64,000 nt of DNA from an uncultured Holophagaceae bacterium (GTDB lineage: Bacteria > Acidobacteriota > Holophagae > Holophagales > Holophagaceae), in the NCBI GenBank assembly GCA_903937385.1, contig CAIZZF010000004.1:1-64000 (forward strand), given 5' to 3'. Both the position numbers and the translations under genes were made by a program. Below, in pieces: positions 18,782-27,663 of the stretch. Under the pieces are notes generated by a model. It ran no database searches, was not told where the DNA came from, and saw nothing but the letters and a program-made list of their open reading frames with translations. Numbering within the stretch: position 1 is the stretch's first letter; every line of letters starts with the position of its first letter.

Positions 18782-20290
18782 ATGTCGAACGACCCGCGTC
18801 CCGTTTCCCAGCTCTTTGCCCGCAAGCCCCTGGCCCTCCTCCTGGAAGAGGCCAAGGGCGAGAACCGCCTGCGCCGGGTGCTGGGTCCCATCCAGCTCAC
18901 GGCCCTGGGCATCGGCGCCATCATCGGCGCGGGCATCTTCGTGGCCACGGGAGCGGCTGCCCACAACATCGCGGGTCCCTCGCTGATGCTGTCCTACGTC
19001 ATCGCCGGGATCACCTGCATCTTCGCCGCCCTTTGCTACGCGGAGTTCGCCGCCATGGTGCCCGTGGCGGGCTCGGCCTATACCTACGCCTACGCCACCC
19101 TGGGCGAGCTGTTCGCCTGGATCATCGGCTGGGATCTGATCCTCGAATACGGCGTCTCCAGCGCCGCCGTGGCCACGGGCTGGTCCGCTTACTTCCAGAG
19201 CGCCGTCAGCAAGATCGGCATCCACATCCCGAAGCTGCTGAGCGAGTCGCCCTGGAAATACGACCCGGCCACGGGCCACTTCGCCGCCACGGGCGCCGTG
19301 ATGAACCTGCCGGCCCTCATCATCGTGCTCATCATCACCGCCGTCCTGGTGAAGGGCATCCAGGAGAGCGCCACCTTCAACGGCATCATGGTGGCCATCA
19401 AGGTGGCCGCCGTGCTCTTCGTCATCGCGGTCGGCGCCTTCTTCGTCAACACCACCAACTGGCACCCCTTCGCACCCTTCGGCTGGACCGGCATCAGCTT
19501 CTTCGGGCACCGGGTGGCGGGCATGGTGGACGGCGGCGGCGCCCCCATCGGCACCATGGCCGGGGCGGCCATCATCTTCTTCGCCTACATCGGCTTCGAC
19601 TCGGTCTCCACCCACGCGGAGGAGGCCAAGAACCCCCAGCGCGATGTGCCCATCGGCATCATCGTCTCCCTGCTGGTCTGCACGGTGCTCTACATCGCCG
19701 TGGTGGCGGTGCTCACAGGCATGGTCCGGTTCGACCAGCTGGACATCAACGCCCCGGTGTCCACGGCCTTCAAGCAGAAGGGCATGGGCTGGGCCGAGGG
19801 CCTCATCGCCACCGCCGGCGTCAGCGGCATCACCTCGGTGCTGCTGGTCATGATGCTGAGCGGCCCCCGCGTGTTTCTGGCCATGGCCCGGGATGGCCTG
19901 CTCCCCAAGAGCACCTTCGGCGACGTGCACCCCAAGTTCCGCACGCCCTGGAAGTCCACCATCCTCGTGGGCATCTTCGTGGGTGCCCTGGCGGGCTTCC
20001 TGCCCATCGACGCCCTGCTGCACCTGGCCAACATCGGAACCCTGCTGGCTTTTGTCATCGTCTGCGCCGCGGTGCTCATCATGCGCAAGAAGCACCCCGA
20101 AGCCGAGCGGCCCTTCCGCTGCCCCTGGGTGCCCTTCGTGCCGGTCATGGGCGTGCTCACCTGCCTGATGCTGATGTTCTCCCTCCCGGTGGCCAACTGG
20201 TGGCGGCTCATCACCTGGCTGGGCCTGGGCTTTGTCATCTACTTCCTCTACGGCAAGCAGCACAGCGTGATGCGGAAGCAGCCCAACTAG
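18782..20290 (+). CDS. APC family amino acid permease
   Basis: A 502-residue inner-membrane transporter with about 12-14 hydrophobic helices. TALGIGAIIGAGIFVATG near residue 40 is the conserved first-helix substrate-binding loop of the APC superfamily, and FFAYIGFDSVSTHAEEAKNP is the helix 6 region of cationic amino acid transporters of the YfnA/CAT type. The exact substrate is not deducible. TGGAG lies shortly before the chosen ATG. The acyltransferase gene follows after nine bases, so the two are probably co-transcribed. Confidence 0.9.
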   Translation: MSNDPRPVSQLFARKPLALLLEEAKGENRLRRVLGPIQLTALGIGAIIGAGIFVATGAAAHNIAGPSLMLSYVIAGITCIFAALCYAEFAAMVPVAGSAYTYAYATLGELFAWIIGWDLILEYGVSSAAVATGWSAYFQSAVSKIGIHIPKLLSESPWKYDPATGHFAATGAVMNLPALIIVLIITAVLVKGIQESATFNGIMVAIKVAAVLFVIAVGAFFVNTTNWHPFAPFGWTGISFFGHRVAGMVDGGGAPIGTMAGAAIIFFAYIGFDSVSTHAEEAKNPQRDVPIGIIVSLLVCTVLYIAVVAVLTGMVRFDQLDINAPVSTAFKQKGMGWAEGLIATAGVSGITSVLLVMMLSGPRVFLAMARDGLLPKSTFGDVHPKFRTPWKSTILVGIFVGALAGFLPIDALLHLANIGTLLAFVIVCAAVLIMRKKHPEAERPFRCPWVPFVPVMGVLTCLMLMFSLPVANWWRLITWLGLGFVIYFLYGKQHSVMRKQPN

Positions 20291-20299
20291 GAGCCCCCC

Positions 20300-21769
20300 A
20301 TGTCCATCTGGACGGACCTCACCCCCTCGAAGCGCTGCGACTGGATCGACCTGCTCCGCGGCTGGGCTGTGATCGTGATGATCCAGACCCACACGGTCAA
20401 CGTGTGGCTGACGCCAGGCCTGCGGCCCGAGTGGCTCAACTTCCTGAACGGCCTGCCCGCCCCCAGCTTCGCCATGGCCGCGGGCTTCAGCCTCGCCCTC
20501 AGCACCTTCAAGGCGGATGGCACCCTGCGCCCCTTCTGGCCCGACACGGCCAGGCGGCTGGGCTTCATCCTGCTCTGCGCCTACGCGCTCCACGCCCCGG
20601 GCTTCACCTTCGCCGACTGGACGGTACTCGCCACGGTGCAGAAGCAGAAGGAGATCTACAAGATCGATGTGCTGCAGTGCATCGTCTTCAGCCTGCTCAT
20701 CCTGCAGGCCCTGGCCCGCATCATCCGGCACCCCCGGGTCTACGCTTGGGTGGCCCTGCTGCTGGCCGTGGTGGTCTGTCTGGTCGCCCCCTATGTCTGG
20801 GCCACCGGTGTCGGCGACGGACTCTGGATGCCCATCCGGGGCCTGCTCAACGGCAACTCCGACCGGGGCCTCCAGGCCCTCTTCCCGCTCTTCCCCTGGC
20901 TGGCTTTCCCCGCCTTCGGCTCGTTCCTGGGCGGCCTCTACCGCTGGGGCCGCACCGAGGCCGGAGAGGACGGACTGGCCCGCCTGAGCGAGGCCAAGTG
21001 GCTGGCTGGCCTAGCCGTCCTGGGATTCGCCTGCTGGCTCTTCGGCTCCACCTACCAGAAGGCCTGGCTGTGGCAGGGCACGTGGATCCAGACCGCTCCC
21101 GGCACCTGGCTGCTGAAGGGACCCATGGGCGCCTGGACCTGGAACGAGCTCACGACCCTGCACAACACCACCCTCCCCAGCGTCCTCAACCGCCTGGGCT
21201 GGATCCTCATGGGCGGCGCGGCCCTGGGCGTGATCGAGAAGCTGCGCCCCCGACTCCCGGGCCCCAACCTGGTGGTGGCCGCCAGCCACGAGAGCCTGCT
21301 GCTCTACATGCTGCACCTCAACATGATCTTTGGCCTGATGTTGACCCCGTTCTTCGTGGGCCTGACGGGCTGGGACTGGGGCACCCTGGGCTGGACGGGC
21401 ACCCTCCTGCTGGCCGCGGCCCTCATCGCCATCAACCTCTGGGCCTGCCAGGCGTGGCGGAACGTGCGGGAGACGCCGATTCTCATGCGGCGCCTGCAGC
21501 GCTACGCCGTGAGCGTGCTGGCGGTCTGGTTCTGCATCGGAGGCTGGTGGACCTTCCGCCACTTCCTGCGCAGCCCTGAGCTCGCCAAGGAGCCCTATGT
21601 CTTCCTCAACGCCGCCCGCGCCCGCAAGGGACTGGCCGCGACGCCGGACGGCCTGTGCCGGAATCCGGAGGAATACTTCCGCGAAGCGGAGCTGCGGAAA
21701 GTGAAGCTCAGCCCCGAGGCCCGCACGGAGATCACGCACCTGATCCAGTCCCGGAAGGATTCGCGGTAA
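20300..21769 (+). CDS. Membrane acyltransferase, heparan-alpha-glucosaminide N-acetyltransferase-like
   Basis: A 489-residue protein with about ten transmembrane helices. It starts with RCDWIDLLRGWAVIVMIQTHTVN, the first-helix signature of the HGSNAT/DUF1624 membrane acyltransferases, which carry acetyl groups across membranes to acylate sugars; the His in QTHTVN fits the family's conserved position. The C-terminal 70 residues are soluble and charged. The neighbouring permease and CNNM-like gene point to an envelope role but not to a substrate. The next gene starts 13 bases downstream. Confidence 0.75.
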   Translation: MSIWTDLTPSKRCDWIDLLRGWAVIVMIQTHTVNVWLTPGLRPEWLNFLNGLPAPSFAMAAGFSLALSTFKADGTLRPFWPDTARRLGFILLCAYALHAPGFTFADWTVLATVQKQKEIYKIDVLQCIVFSLLILQALARIIRHPRVYAWVALLLAVVVCLVAPYVWATGVGDGLWMPIRGLLNGNSDRGLQALFPLFPWLAFPAFGSFLGGLYRWGRTEAGEDGLARLSEAKWLAGLAVLGFACWLFGSTYQKAWLWQGTWIQTAPGTWLLKGPMGAWTWNELTTLHNTTLPSVLNRLGWILMGGAALGVIEKLRPRLPGPNLVVAASHESLLLYMLHLNMIFGLMLTPFFVGLTGWDWGTLGWTGTLLLAAALIAINLWACQAWRNVRETPILMRRLQRYAVSVLAVWFCIGGWWTFRHFLRSPELAKEPYVFLNAARARKGLAATPDGLCRNPEEYFREAELRKVKLSPEARTEITHLIQSRKDSR

Positions 21770-21782
21770 CATTGATTGGATC

Positions 21783-23048
21783 ATGGCTGATCCCGCAATA
21801 AGTCCCACTCCCACCTGGCTCCTCTTCGCCGTCCTGGCGGTGCTGCTCTATCGATGCGCCATGGCCATCCTGCTGACGGCCTTCCACACCCTGCCCTCGC
21901 TGCAGCGGCGGCGGCTGCTGGAGGAAGAGGCGATCCTGGACCCCCGGCTGGCGGCCCTGCTGGAGCATCCCCGGTCCATGGGCATGGCCCTCCGGTTGTG
22001 GAACCAGGCCCTCCTGCTGGCCCTGGCCGCGCTGGCCTGGCCCCTGGCCAAGACCTTGCCGGGCGGGGGCTGGACCTTCTCGATCCTCCTGCTGGCCTCT
22101 CTCTGGCTGCTGGACCTGCTGCTCCCGGCCATGCTGGCGGCCCGGGATCCGAGCCTCTGGCTGCAGCGGCTGTTCCCCCTCTTTGCCCCGGCCATGGCGG
22201 CCCTGGCCCTGCTGGTGGACCCTGTGGCGCGGCGCATCATGCGGCAGCAGGCCGAGGACAAGGCCCGCGATGTCGAGGAGGAAGAGCCCACGGACGAGGC
22301 CGTCACCGCGCTGCTGGAAGAGGGCGAGGCCGAAGGCATCCTCGAGGCCGAGGACCGGGAGCTCATCCGCAACGTGGTCAGCTTCGGCGACACCGTGGTG
22401 CGCGAGGTCATGACGCCCCGCACCCGCATCATCGCCCTGCCCCTGGAGGCCACGGTCCTGGAGGCCTGGGCCGCCTTCACCACCAGCCGCCACTCCCGCC
22501 TGCCGGTCTTCGAGGGCAGCATCGACCAGGTGCGCGGTGTGCTGCTGGTCAAGGACCTGATGCAGCTGCCAGACGGCGCCAAGCCCCCCCTGGGCTCCCT
22601 CATGAAGCCCCCCCACTTCGTGCCCGAGAGCAAGCCCGTGGCCGACCTGCTGCGCGATCTCCAGCGCGCCCGCACCCAGCTGGCCCTGGTGGTGGACGAG
22701 TTCGGCGGCGTGTCCGGCCTGGTCACCCTGGAGGACCTGCTCGAGGAGGTCTTCGGCGAGATCCAGGACGAGCACGAAGCCCCCGCCGGCCTGGTGGAGC
22801 AGACGCCCGGCGTCTGGCTCGTCTCGGGACAGACCCACGTGGAGGATGTGACCGGAATCCTGGGCGTCGAGTGGGAACGGGACGGCTTCGACACCATCGC
22901 CGGCCTGGTCATGGCCCGCCTGGGTCGGATCCCGCAGGCCCAGGAGTCCGTCGACGTCGAAGGCGCCCACCTCACTGTGCTGCGCATGGAGGGCACAAGG
23001 GTCGTGCAGATCCGGGTCGAACGGACCGAGCCCTCAGAACCCTCGTGA
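21783..23048 (+). CDS. CNNM/CorC family hemolysin-like transporter with CBS pair
   Basis: A 421-residue protein. Three to four N-terminal hydrophobic helices precede a tandem CBS domain (VREVMTPRTRIIALPLEA, then LALVVDEFGGVSGLVTLEDLLEEVFGE split over about residues 205-330) and a C-terminal CorC/HlyC transporter-associated domain. The family is implicated in Mg2+ or Co2+ export. The DUF21-type membrane part is less conserved than usual. Its TGA stop lies inside a perfect hairpin (23042-23064). It is the third gene of a closely spaced run from 18782. Confidence 0.85.
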   Translation: MADPAISPTPTWLLFAVLAVLLYRCAMAILLTAFHTLPSLQRRRLLEEEAILDPRLAALLEHPRSMGMALRLWNQALLLALAALAWPLAKTLPGGGWTFSILLLASLWLLDLLLPAMLAARDPSLWLQRLFPLFAPAMAALALLVDPVARRIMRQQAEDKARDVEEEEPTDEAVTALLEEGEAEGILEAEDRELIRNVVSFGDTVVREVMTPRTRIIALPLEATVLEAWAAFTTSRHSRLPVFEGSIDQVRGVLLVKDLMQLPDGAKPPLGSLMKPPHFVPESKPVADLLRDLQRARTQLALVVDEFGGVSGLVTLEDLLEEVFGEIQDEHEAPAGLVEQTPGVWLVSGQTHVEDVTGILGVEWERDGFDTIAGLVMARLGRIPQAQESVDVEGAHLTVLRMEGTRVVQIRVERTEPSEPS

Positions 23049-23064
23049 ACCTACGGTTCACGAG
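23042..23064. repeat. Hairpin overlapping the CorC-like stop codon
   Basis: CTCGTGAACC and GGTTCACGAG pair perfectly around TAC; the gene's TGA is inside the left arm. It lacks a T tract. Confidence 0.6.
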
Positions 23065-23084
23065 ATGGCGAAAGCATTTCCTAT

Positions 23085-23118
23085 CTCCAATCTCCAGCCG
23101 CTAGGCTGAAGATTGGAG
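23085..23118 (+). promoter_or_regulatory. Hairpin that would hide the ribosome site of the next gene
   Basis: Arms 23085-23099 and 23104-23118 match at 14 of 15 positions around GCTA. The right arm ends with GGAG (23115-23118), the only good ribosome-binding site for the ATG at 23128. Folding would block translation, so this could be a thermosensor-like or protein-controlled element. It might equally be one more member of the hairpin class. Confidence 0.5.
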
Positions 23119-23127
23119 CCCTTCCGC

Positions 23128-24387
23128 ATGATCCGTCGCCTCTGCATCCTCATCGCCATCCTGGCCCTCCCGCTCACCCTGGCCTTTGTTCGCCGGGCCC
23201 AGCACCGGGCCCTGGTGCCCCAGCCCCGGGGCATGGTCCTGGGACTCTACGCGGGCCTGCCGGACTATGACTACGGCGAGGAGCTGGACCGCATCGCCAA
23301 GACCGGGGCCACCTGCGTCAGCCTTCAGGCCATCTACCGCATGGACACGGGCCACAGCAACGAGATCCGCCGCCACCCCACGTCCAGCCCGTCCGAGGCC
23401 GCCCTGGTCCTGACCTTCCAGCAGGCCAAGGCTCGGGGCCTGCGGATGATGTTCTTCCCGACCCTCAACATGCGGGACGAGGCCGAGAACGCCGAGTGGT
23501 GGCGGGGCAACATCACCCCCGACAGCTGGGACCTCTGGTGGCAGAACTACACCGCCTTCAACGTGCGGCTGGCCACCCTGGCCCAGGCGGGCGGCGTCGA
23601 GTGGTTCAGCCTCGGCACCGAGATGGCCTCCACCCAGGCCTTTCCCGACCAGTGGCGGCGCCTGGCGGCCGCGGTCCGTCAGGTCTACAAGGGCAAGCTG
23701 GTCTACAGCGTGAACTTCGACAGCCACGACACCTTCACCTTCGGCGACTGCCTGGACGTGATCGGCATCAACACCTACGACCCCATCGCCAAGTACGACG
23801 AGTACCCCAGCGATGAGCAGGTGCGGGACGCCTGGTGGTGGGTGGTCTACAAGGCCCGCACCCTGACAGCCCGGTTCGAGCGCCCGGTGATGATCACCGA
23901 GGTGGGCTATCCCTCCGTGGCCCACGCCCATGTGGGCCCCTGGGACTTCCGCACCGAGAAGCCCCTGGATCTGGCCCTGCAGAACCACCTGCTGAAGGGG
24001 GCCTTCGGCGTCCTGCGGCACTGGAGCGACGGCGACGCAGTCTTCTTCTATCTCTATGGCGAGAACCTGAACCAGAAGCCCGTGGGCGGCCCCCTGGACC
24101 GCACCTATGCCGTCTGGGGCAAGCCCGCAGAAGCCACCCTGCTGAAGTACTTCCACGAGCCCATCTGGGACCGGCACCTCCCACCCAAGGCCGAGAACAT
24201 CCACGAGGCCATGGTGCAGTCCCTGGTGAGCTGGCACCGGAAGCTGCGGGACTACGAAGATGCCGAGCTGCCCCCCTGGGTGGTGGCCTGGGAGGCCCAG
24301 AACCCCGGGGATTCGGCCGAAGCCCTGGTCATCCTGGCCAAGGAGCCCACACCAGAGCGGAAAATTCCCAAAGGTGACGAACGTTAA
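23128..24387 (+). CDS. Membrane-anchored or exported TIM-barrel glycoside hydrolase (GH113-like)
   Basis: A 419-residue protein with an N-terminal hydrophobic segment (MIRRLCILIAILALPLTLAF), a signal peptide or anchor. The remainder looks like a clan GH-A (beta/alpha)8 barrel: WFSLGTEMAS holds the likely acid/base Glu after strand 4 and VMITEVGYPS the nucleophile Glu after strand 7, and NTYDPIA lies between. This resembles GH113-type mannanases. ATG 23128 is chosen for the signal peptide and GGAG nine bases upstream. A C-terminal extension of about 60 residues is unassigned. The substrate is unknown. Confidence 0.65.
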   Translation: MIRRLCILIAILALPLTLAFVRRAQHRALVPQPRGMVLGLYAGLPDYDYGEELDRIAKTGATCVSLQAIYRMDTGHSNEIRRHPTSSPSEAALVLTFQQAKARGLRMMFFPTLNMRDEAENAEWWRGNITPDSWDLWWQNYTAFNVRLATLAQAGGVEWFSLGTEMASTQAFPDQWRRLAAAVRQVYKGKLVYSVNFDSHDTFTFGDCLDVIGINTYDPIAKYDEYPSDEQVRDAWWWVVYKARTLTARFERPVMITEVGYPSVAHAHVGPWDFRTEKPLDLALQNHLLKGAFGVLRHWSDGDAVFFYLYGENLNQKPVGGPLDRTYAVWGKPAEATLLKYFHEPIWDRHLPPKAENIHEAMVQSLVSWHRKLRDYEDAELPPWVVAWEAQNPGDSAEALVILAKEPTPERKIPKGDER

Positions 24388-24422
24388 AGCGTTATCCTGA
24401 CCCGTGCCGATGAGCCTTCTCC

Positions 24423-25154
24423 ATGAACATATCTAGCCATATCCGCTCCCTGCTCCCCACCGAGGGCCCCACCAAGACCCTGCTGGTGGTGGAGGATGAC
24501 CGGGCCACGCTGAGCCTCTACCGGGCTGGCCTCAAAGGCCTGCAGGGGTTCAAGATCCTCATGGCGCAAGAGGGCAGCCAGGCCATGGAGATCCTGCGCC
24601 AGGAACCGGTCCACGTCCTCGTCACGGACCTCAACATGCCCGTCATGGACGGCTTCAACCTCATCGCCAAGGCGAGCCGCTACTTCCCGCAGATCCCCAT
24701 CATCGTCATGACTGGCCTGAGTGAGAGCCAGCACCTCAACACCCCGCTGCAGCTGGGGGCCATCCGCATCCTCACCAAGCCCCCGCGGCTGACCATCCTC
24801 ATGGACGCCATCCGGACGGCGTCCCACTTCGAGCCCACGGGCATGATCCGCGGCATCGGCCTGAACAGCATCCTCCAGCTGCTCAACTGGGAGAAGAAGT
24901 CCTGCACCCTCACTGTCAAGTCCGACGCGGGCATGGGCATTCTCTACCTCAAGAAGGGCGAGCTGATCCACGCCGGCTTCCAGGCCGAGGAGGGCCTGCC
25001 CGCCGCCTACCAGATCCTCAGCTGGAACCGGCCGGACATCGAGTTTGTGGAGACCTGCCGGGTGGAGCAGACGATGGACCTGCCCCTCACCGAGCTGCTC
25101 ATGAATGCGGCCATGCTCACCGACCAGTCGGACCGGGAGTTCGGCGAAGGGTGA
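24423..25154 (+). CDS. Response regulator with DUF4388 (PATAN-type) output domain
   Basis: A 243-residue two-domain protein. Residues 18-135 form a receiver: LLVVEDDRATL holds the acidic pair, VTDLNMPVMDG the phosphoacceptor Asp, MTG the conserved Thr and TKPP the Lys-Pro switch. The C-terminal domain (MIRGIGLNSILQLLNWEKKSCTL, split around residues 140-165, then GILYLKKGELIHA) is the DUF4388/PATAN fold found in gliding and signalling proteins as a protein-binding output. There is no DNA-binding domain, so output is likely protein-protein. It lies 35 bases after the glycosidase gene. Confidence 0.88.
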   Translation: MNISSHIRSLLPTEGPTKTLLVVEDDRATLSLYRAGLKGLQGFKILMAQEGSQAMEILRQEPVHVLVTDLNMPVMDGFNLIAKASRYFPQIPIIVMTGLSESQHLNTPLQLGAIRILTKPPRLTILMDAIRTASHFEPTGMIRGIGLNSILQLLNWEKKSCTLTVKSDAGMGILYLKKGELIHAGFQAEEGLPAAYQILSWNRPDIEFVETCRVEQTMDLPLTELLMNAAMLTDQSDREFGEG

Positions 25155-25299
25155 AGGAGCTTGACGCTCTGGCCCCTAAATCGTAGGAGTTTGGGACTTT
25201 CGTCAAAAACCTCCGACTTCGTGCCGCCAAAGGGCACCTATGGGGGAATAATGGCGCCTGTGCGGCCCCGCGGGGGCCCCTTCCCAATGGCAGGTTCCC
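25155..25299 (+). promoter_or_regulatory. Leader of the serine operon
   Basis: This 145-base spacer precedes the DUF1015-serA-serC group. It includes the small stem GTGCC/GGGCAC and a GC-rich stem around GGCCCCGCGGGGGCCC before the ATG, so attenuation or a structured leader is possible. No known riboswitch core was recognised. Confidence 0.3.
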
Positions 25300-26532
25300 A
25301 TGTCCCAGTTGAAGCCCTTCTGTGCCCACCGTCCCCGGCCCGAACTCGCCGCCCTGGTCGCCGCCGTCCCTTATGACGTGGTGAACACCCAGGAGGCCGC
25401 CGAGCTTGCCAAGGGCAACCCCCACTCCTTCCTCCACGTGGGCCGCCCCGAGATCGACCTGCCCGCGGGCATCGACATCCACGCCGACGAGGTCTACGCC
25501 AAGGGCGTGGCGAACCTGCGCGGGCTCATCGAGAGCGGCACCCTGTTCAAGGAGAACACGCCCTGCCTCTACATCTACCAGCAGCGCATGGGCGACCACG
25601 TGCAGGCCGGACTGGTGGGCCTCTGCTCGGTGGAAGAGTACGAGAACGGCCTCATCAAGCGGCATGAGTTCACCCGCAAGGACAAGGAGGACGACCGCAC
25701 CCGCCACGTCACCGAGCAGGCCGCCAACGCCGAGCCCGTCTTCCTGGCCTACAAGGCCGTGCCTTACATCGACCACATCGTGAACGACATCCGGAAGCAG
25801 GTCCCGATGTATGACTTCGTGTCGCCCGATGGCATCGGCCACACCGTGTGGGTGGTCTCGGGCGAGACCGTGGTCTACGAGCTGGTGCACCTCTTCAACG
25901 GTGTCCCCGCCCTCTACATCGCCGACGGCCACCACCGCACCGCCGCCGCCATCCGCTATGGCCAGGCCCGCCGCGCCGCCGAGGGTCCGGGCACCGGCGA
26001 CGAGCCCTACGAGAGCTTCATGGCCGTGGTGTTCCCTGACAACCAGCTGAAGATCATGGACTACAACCGCGTGGTGAAGGATCTCAACGGTCTGAGCCAG
26101 GAGGCCTTCCTGGCCAAGGTGCGCGAGAAGTTCGAGGTGGCCGTGTCCGCCCACCGCGCCCCCCAGGCCCCCACCACCTTCGGCATGTATCTGGGCGGCA
26201 CCTGGTATGAGCTCAAGGCCAAGCCCGGCAGCTTCCCCGCCAGCGACCCCGTGCGCGGCCTCGATGTCAGCATCCTGCAGGACAACCTGCTGGCGCCGGT
26301 CCTCGGCATCGACGACCCCCGCACCAACACCCGCATCGACTTCATCGGCGGCATCCGCGGCATGGACGAGCTGGAGCGCCGGGTGAAGGAGGGCTGCGCC
26401 GTGGCCTTCGCCATCTATCCCACCTCGCTCACCCAGCTCATGTCGGTGGCTGACGCCGGCGAGGTGATGCCGCCCAAGTCCACCTGGTTCGAGCCCAAGC
26501 TGCGCTCCGGCCTGCTGGTCCGCATGTACTAA
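25300..26532 (+). CDS. DUF1015 family protein, possible serine kinase-like enzyme
   Basis: A 410-residue cytoplasmic protein of the DUF1015 family, recognised by its opening (RPRPELAALVAAVPYDVVN) and by YIADGHHRTAAAIRYG near residue 205. The DGHHR motif resembles the DG(N/E/H)xR motif of ParB/sulfiredoxin-fold kinases such as SerK and SbnI, which phosphorylate free serine. It is the first gene of a group with a phosphoglycerate dehydrogenase and SerC, so a role in serine/phosphoserine exchange fits. Family membership is firm; the kinase idea is inference from motif and neighbourhood. It ends 122 bases before serA. Confidence 0.75.
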   Translation: MSQLKPFCAHRPRPELAALVAAVPYDVVNTQEAAELAKGNPHSFLHVGRPEIDLPAGIDIHADEVYAKGVANLRGLIESGTLFKENTPCLYIYQQRMGDHVQAGLVGLCSVEEYENGLIKRHEFTRKDKEDDRTRHVTEQAANAEPVFLAYKAVPYIDHIVNDIRKQVPMYDFVSPDGIGHTVWVVSGETVVYELVHLFNGVPALYIADGHHRTAAAIRYGQARRAAEGPGTGDEPYESFMAVVFPDNQLKIMDYNRVVKDLNGLSQEAFLAKVREKFEVAVSAHRAPQAPTTFGMYLGGTWYELKAKPGSFPASDPVRGLDVSILQDNLLAPVLGIDDPRTNTRIDFIGGIRGMDELERRVKEGCAVAFAIYPTSLTQLMSVADAGEVMPPKSTWFEPKLRSGLLVRMY

Positions 26533-26547
26533 GGTTGACAACAACTT

Positions 26548-26648
26548 TCTCCACGAAGACGGGAAGACCACGAAGGAAGACGGTTCATTCCCCCTCACCC
26601 AGCCTTCTTCGTGGTCTTCGTGGTCTTCGTGGTTAACCCTTCTGGAGA
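26548..26648. repeat. Imperfect inverted repeat spacer (type B)
   Basis: The left part (around CCACGAAGACGGGAAGACC) is nearly complementary to the right part, in which CTTCGTGGT is repeated three times (26607-26634). This CACGAAGA-type spacer resembles ones common in many environmental bacterial genomes. It lies inside the serine group, so it would be in the transcript. Confidence 0.6.
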
Positions 26649-26654
26649 AAAGTC

Positions 26655-27527
26655 ATGCTGATCCTTATTGCTGATGCCTTCGACGCCAGCCTGCCCAAGC
26701 GGCTGGCCTCCTTCGGCGAGGTCACCGACGACATGGCCCGCCTGCCCGAAGCCACGGTCATGCTCGTCCGCAGCAAGACCAAGGTCACTCCGGAGACGCT
26801 GGCCCAGGCCCCGGCCCTGAAGCTGGTCATCCGTGGCGGCGTGGGCATGGACAACGTGGACAAGAAGGCCTGCGCCGAGCGCGGCGTGAAGGCCGTCAAC
26901 ACCCCGCGCGCCAGCAGCGTGGCCGTGGCCGAGATGGCCATGGCCTTCATGGTCGCCATCCCCGCCCGCCTCATAGAGGCCCACATCTCCATGAAGGAGG
27001 GCAAGTTCCTCAAGAGTGAGCTGAAGCGCACCGAGCTGTTCAAGAAGACGCTGGGCCTCGTGGGCGCCGGCGCCATCGCCAGCGAAGTGGCCAAGCGCGC
27101 CCAGGCCTTCGGCATGAAGGTGCTCGCCTATGATCCCTTCCTGAAGGAGCATCCCATCGCCGAGCTGGTGAGCCTCGAGGCCCTCGCCGCCCAGGCCGAC
27201 GTCATCAGCATGCACACGCCCCTCACGGACGAGACCCGCGGCATGATCAACGCCGCCCTCCTCGAGCAGATGAAGCCCGGCGTCATGATCATCAACACCG
27301 GCCGCGGCAAGTGCGTCAATGAGGCCGACCTCGTGGCTGCTCTCCAGAGCGGCAAGGTGAAGGCCTACGGCACGGACGTCTGGCCCAGCGATCCGCCCCC
27401 GGCGGACTGCCCCCTGCTGAGCGCCCCCAACGTCTTCATGGCCCCCCACATCGGCGCCAGCTCCAAGGAGAACCTCGGCCGCATCGGCGACGAAGTGGTG
27501 CTGATCCTCAACGACTTCAAGGCTTAA
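26655..27527 (+). CDS. serA: D-3-phosphoglycerate dehydrogenase-like 2-hydroxyacid dehydrogenase
   Basis: A 290-residue short-form dehydrogenase of the D-isomer-specific family. The catalytic-domain start (LVIRGGVGMDNVDKKACAE, about residues 57-75) and the NAD motif LGLVGAGAIASEVAKRA are seen; MINTGRGK precedes the second conserved stretch. The C-terminal ACT regulatory domain of long SerA is absent. Position between the DUF1015 gene and serC supports oxidation of 3-phosphoglycerate to 3-phosphohydroxypyruvate. The usual His of the active site is in FMAPHIGASSKE. Other hydroxyacid substrates cannot be excluded from sequence alone. Confidence 0.88.
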   Translation: MLILIADAFDASLPKRLASFGEVTDDMARLPEATVMLVRSKTKVTPETLAQAPALKLVIRGGVGMDNVDKKACAERGVKAVNTPRASSVAVAEMAMAFMVAIPARLIEAHISMKEGKFLKSELKRTELFKKTLGLVGAGAIASEVAKRAQAFGMKVLAYDPFLKEHPIAELVSLEALAAQADVISMHTPLTDETRGMINAALLEQMKPGVMIINTGRGKCVNEADLVAALQSGKVKAYGTDVWPSDPPPADCPLLSAPNVFMAPHIGASSKENLGRIGDEVVLILNDFKA

Positions 27528-27536
27528 CTACAACCA

Positions 27537-27637
27537 CTCTCGCGGAGGGTCGCTGAGGCAGCAGAGGTCGCGGAGGAACAATAAGACTCCTTTTTCTGCC
27601 ATCTCCGCCATCTCGTCTTTTCTCTGCGAGCGTTTTT
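27537..27637. repeat. Imperfect inverted repeat spacer (type C)
   Basis: The left arm (CTCGCGGAGGGTCGCTGAGG) is partly complementary to the right arm (ATCTCGTCTTTTCTCTGCGAG). The 19 bases at 27612-27630 are the exact reverse complement of 17810-17828, which shows a dispersed repeat. It lies between serA and serC. Confidence 0.65.
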
Positions 27638-27663
27638 CGATTTTCCATTCCCAGGAGGTTCCC

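Noticed and set aside
18692-21579. Very long open frames (679 and 848 codons) overlapping the permease and acyltransferase genes in other frames
   Set aside because: They are rich in Arg, His, Gly and Pro with no domain, typical shadows of GC-rich genes; the overlapped genes have clear families.
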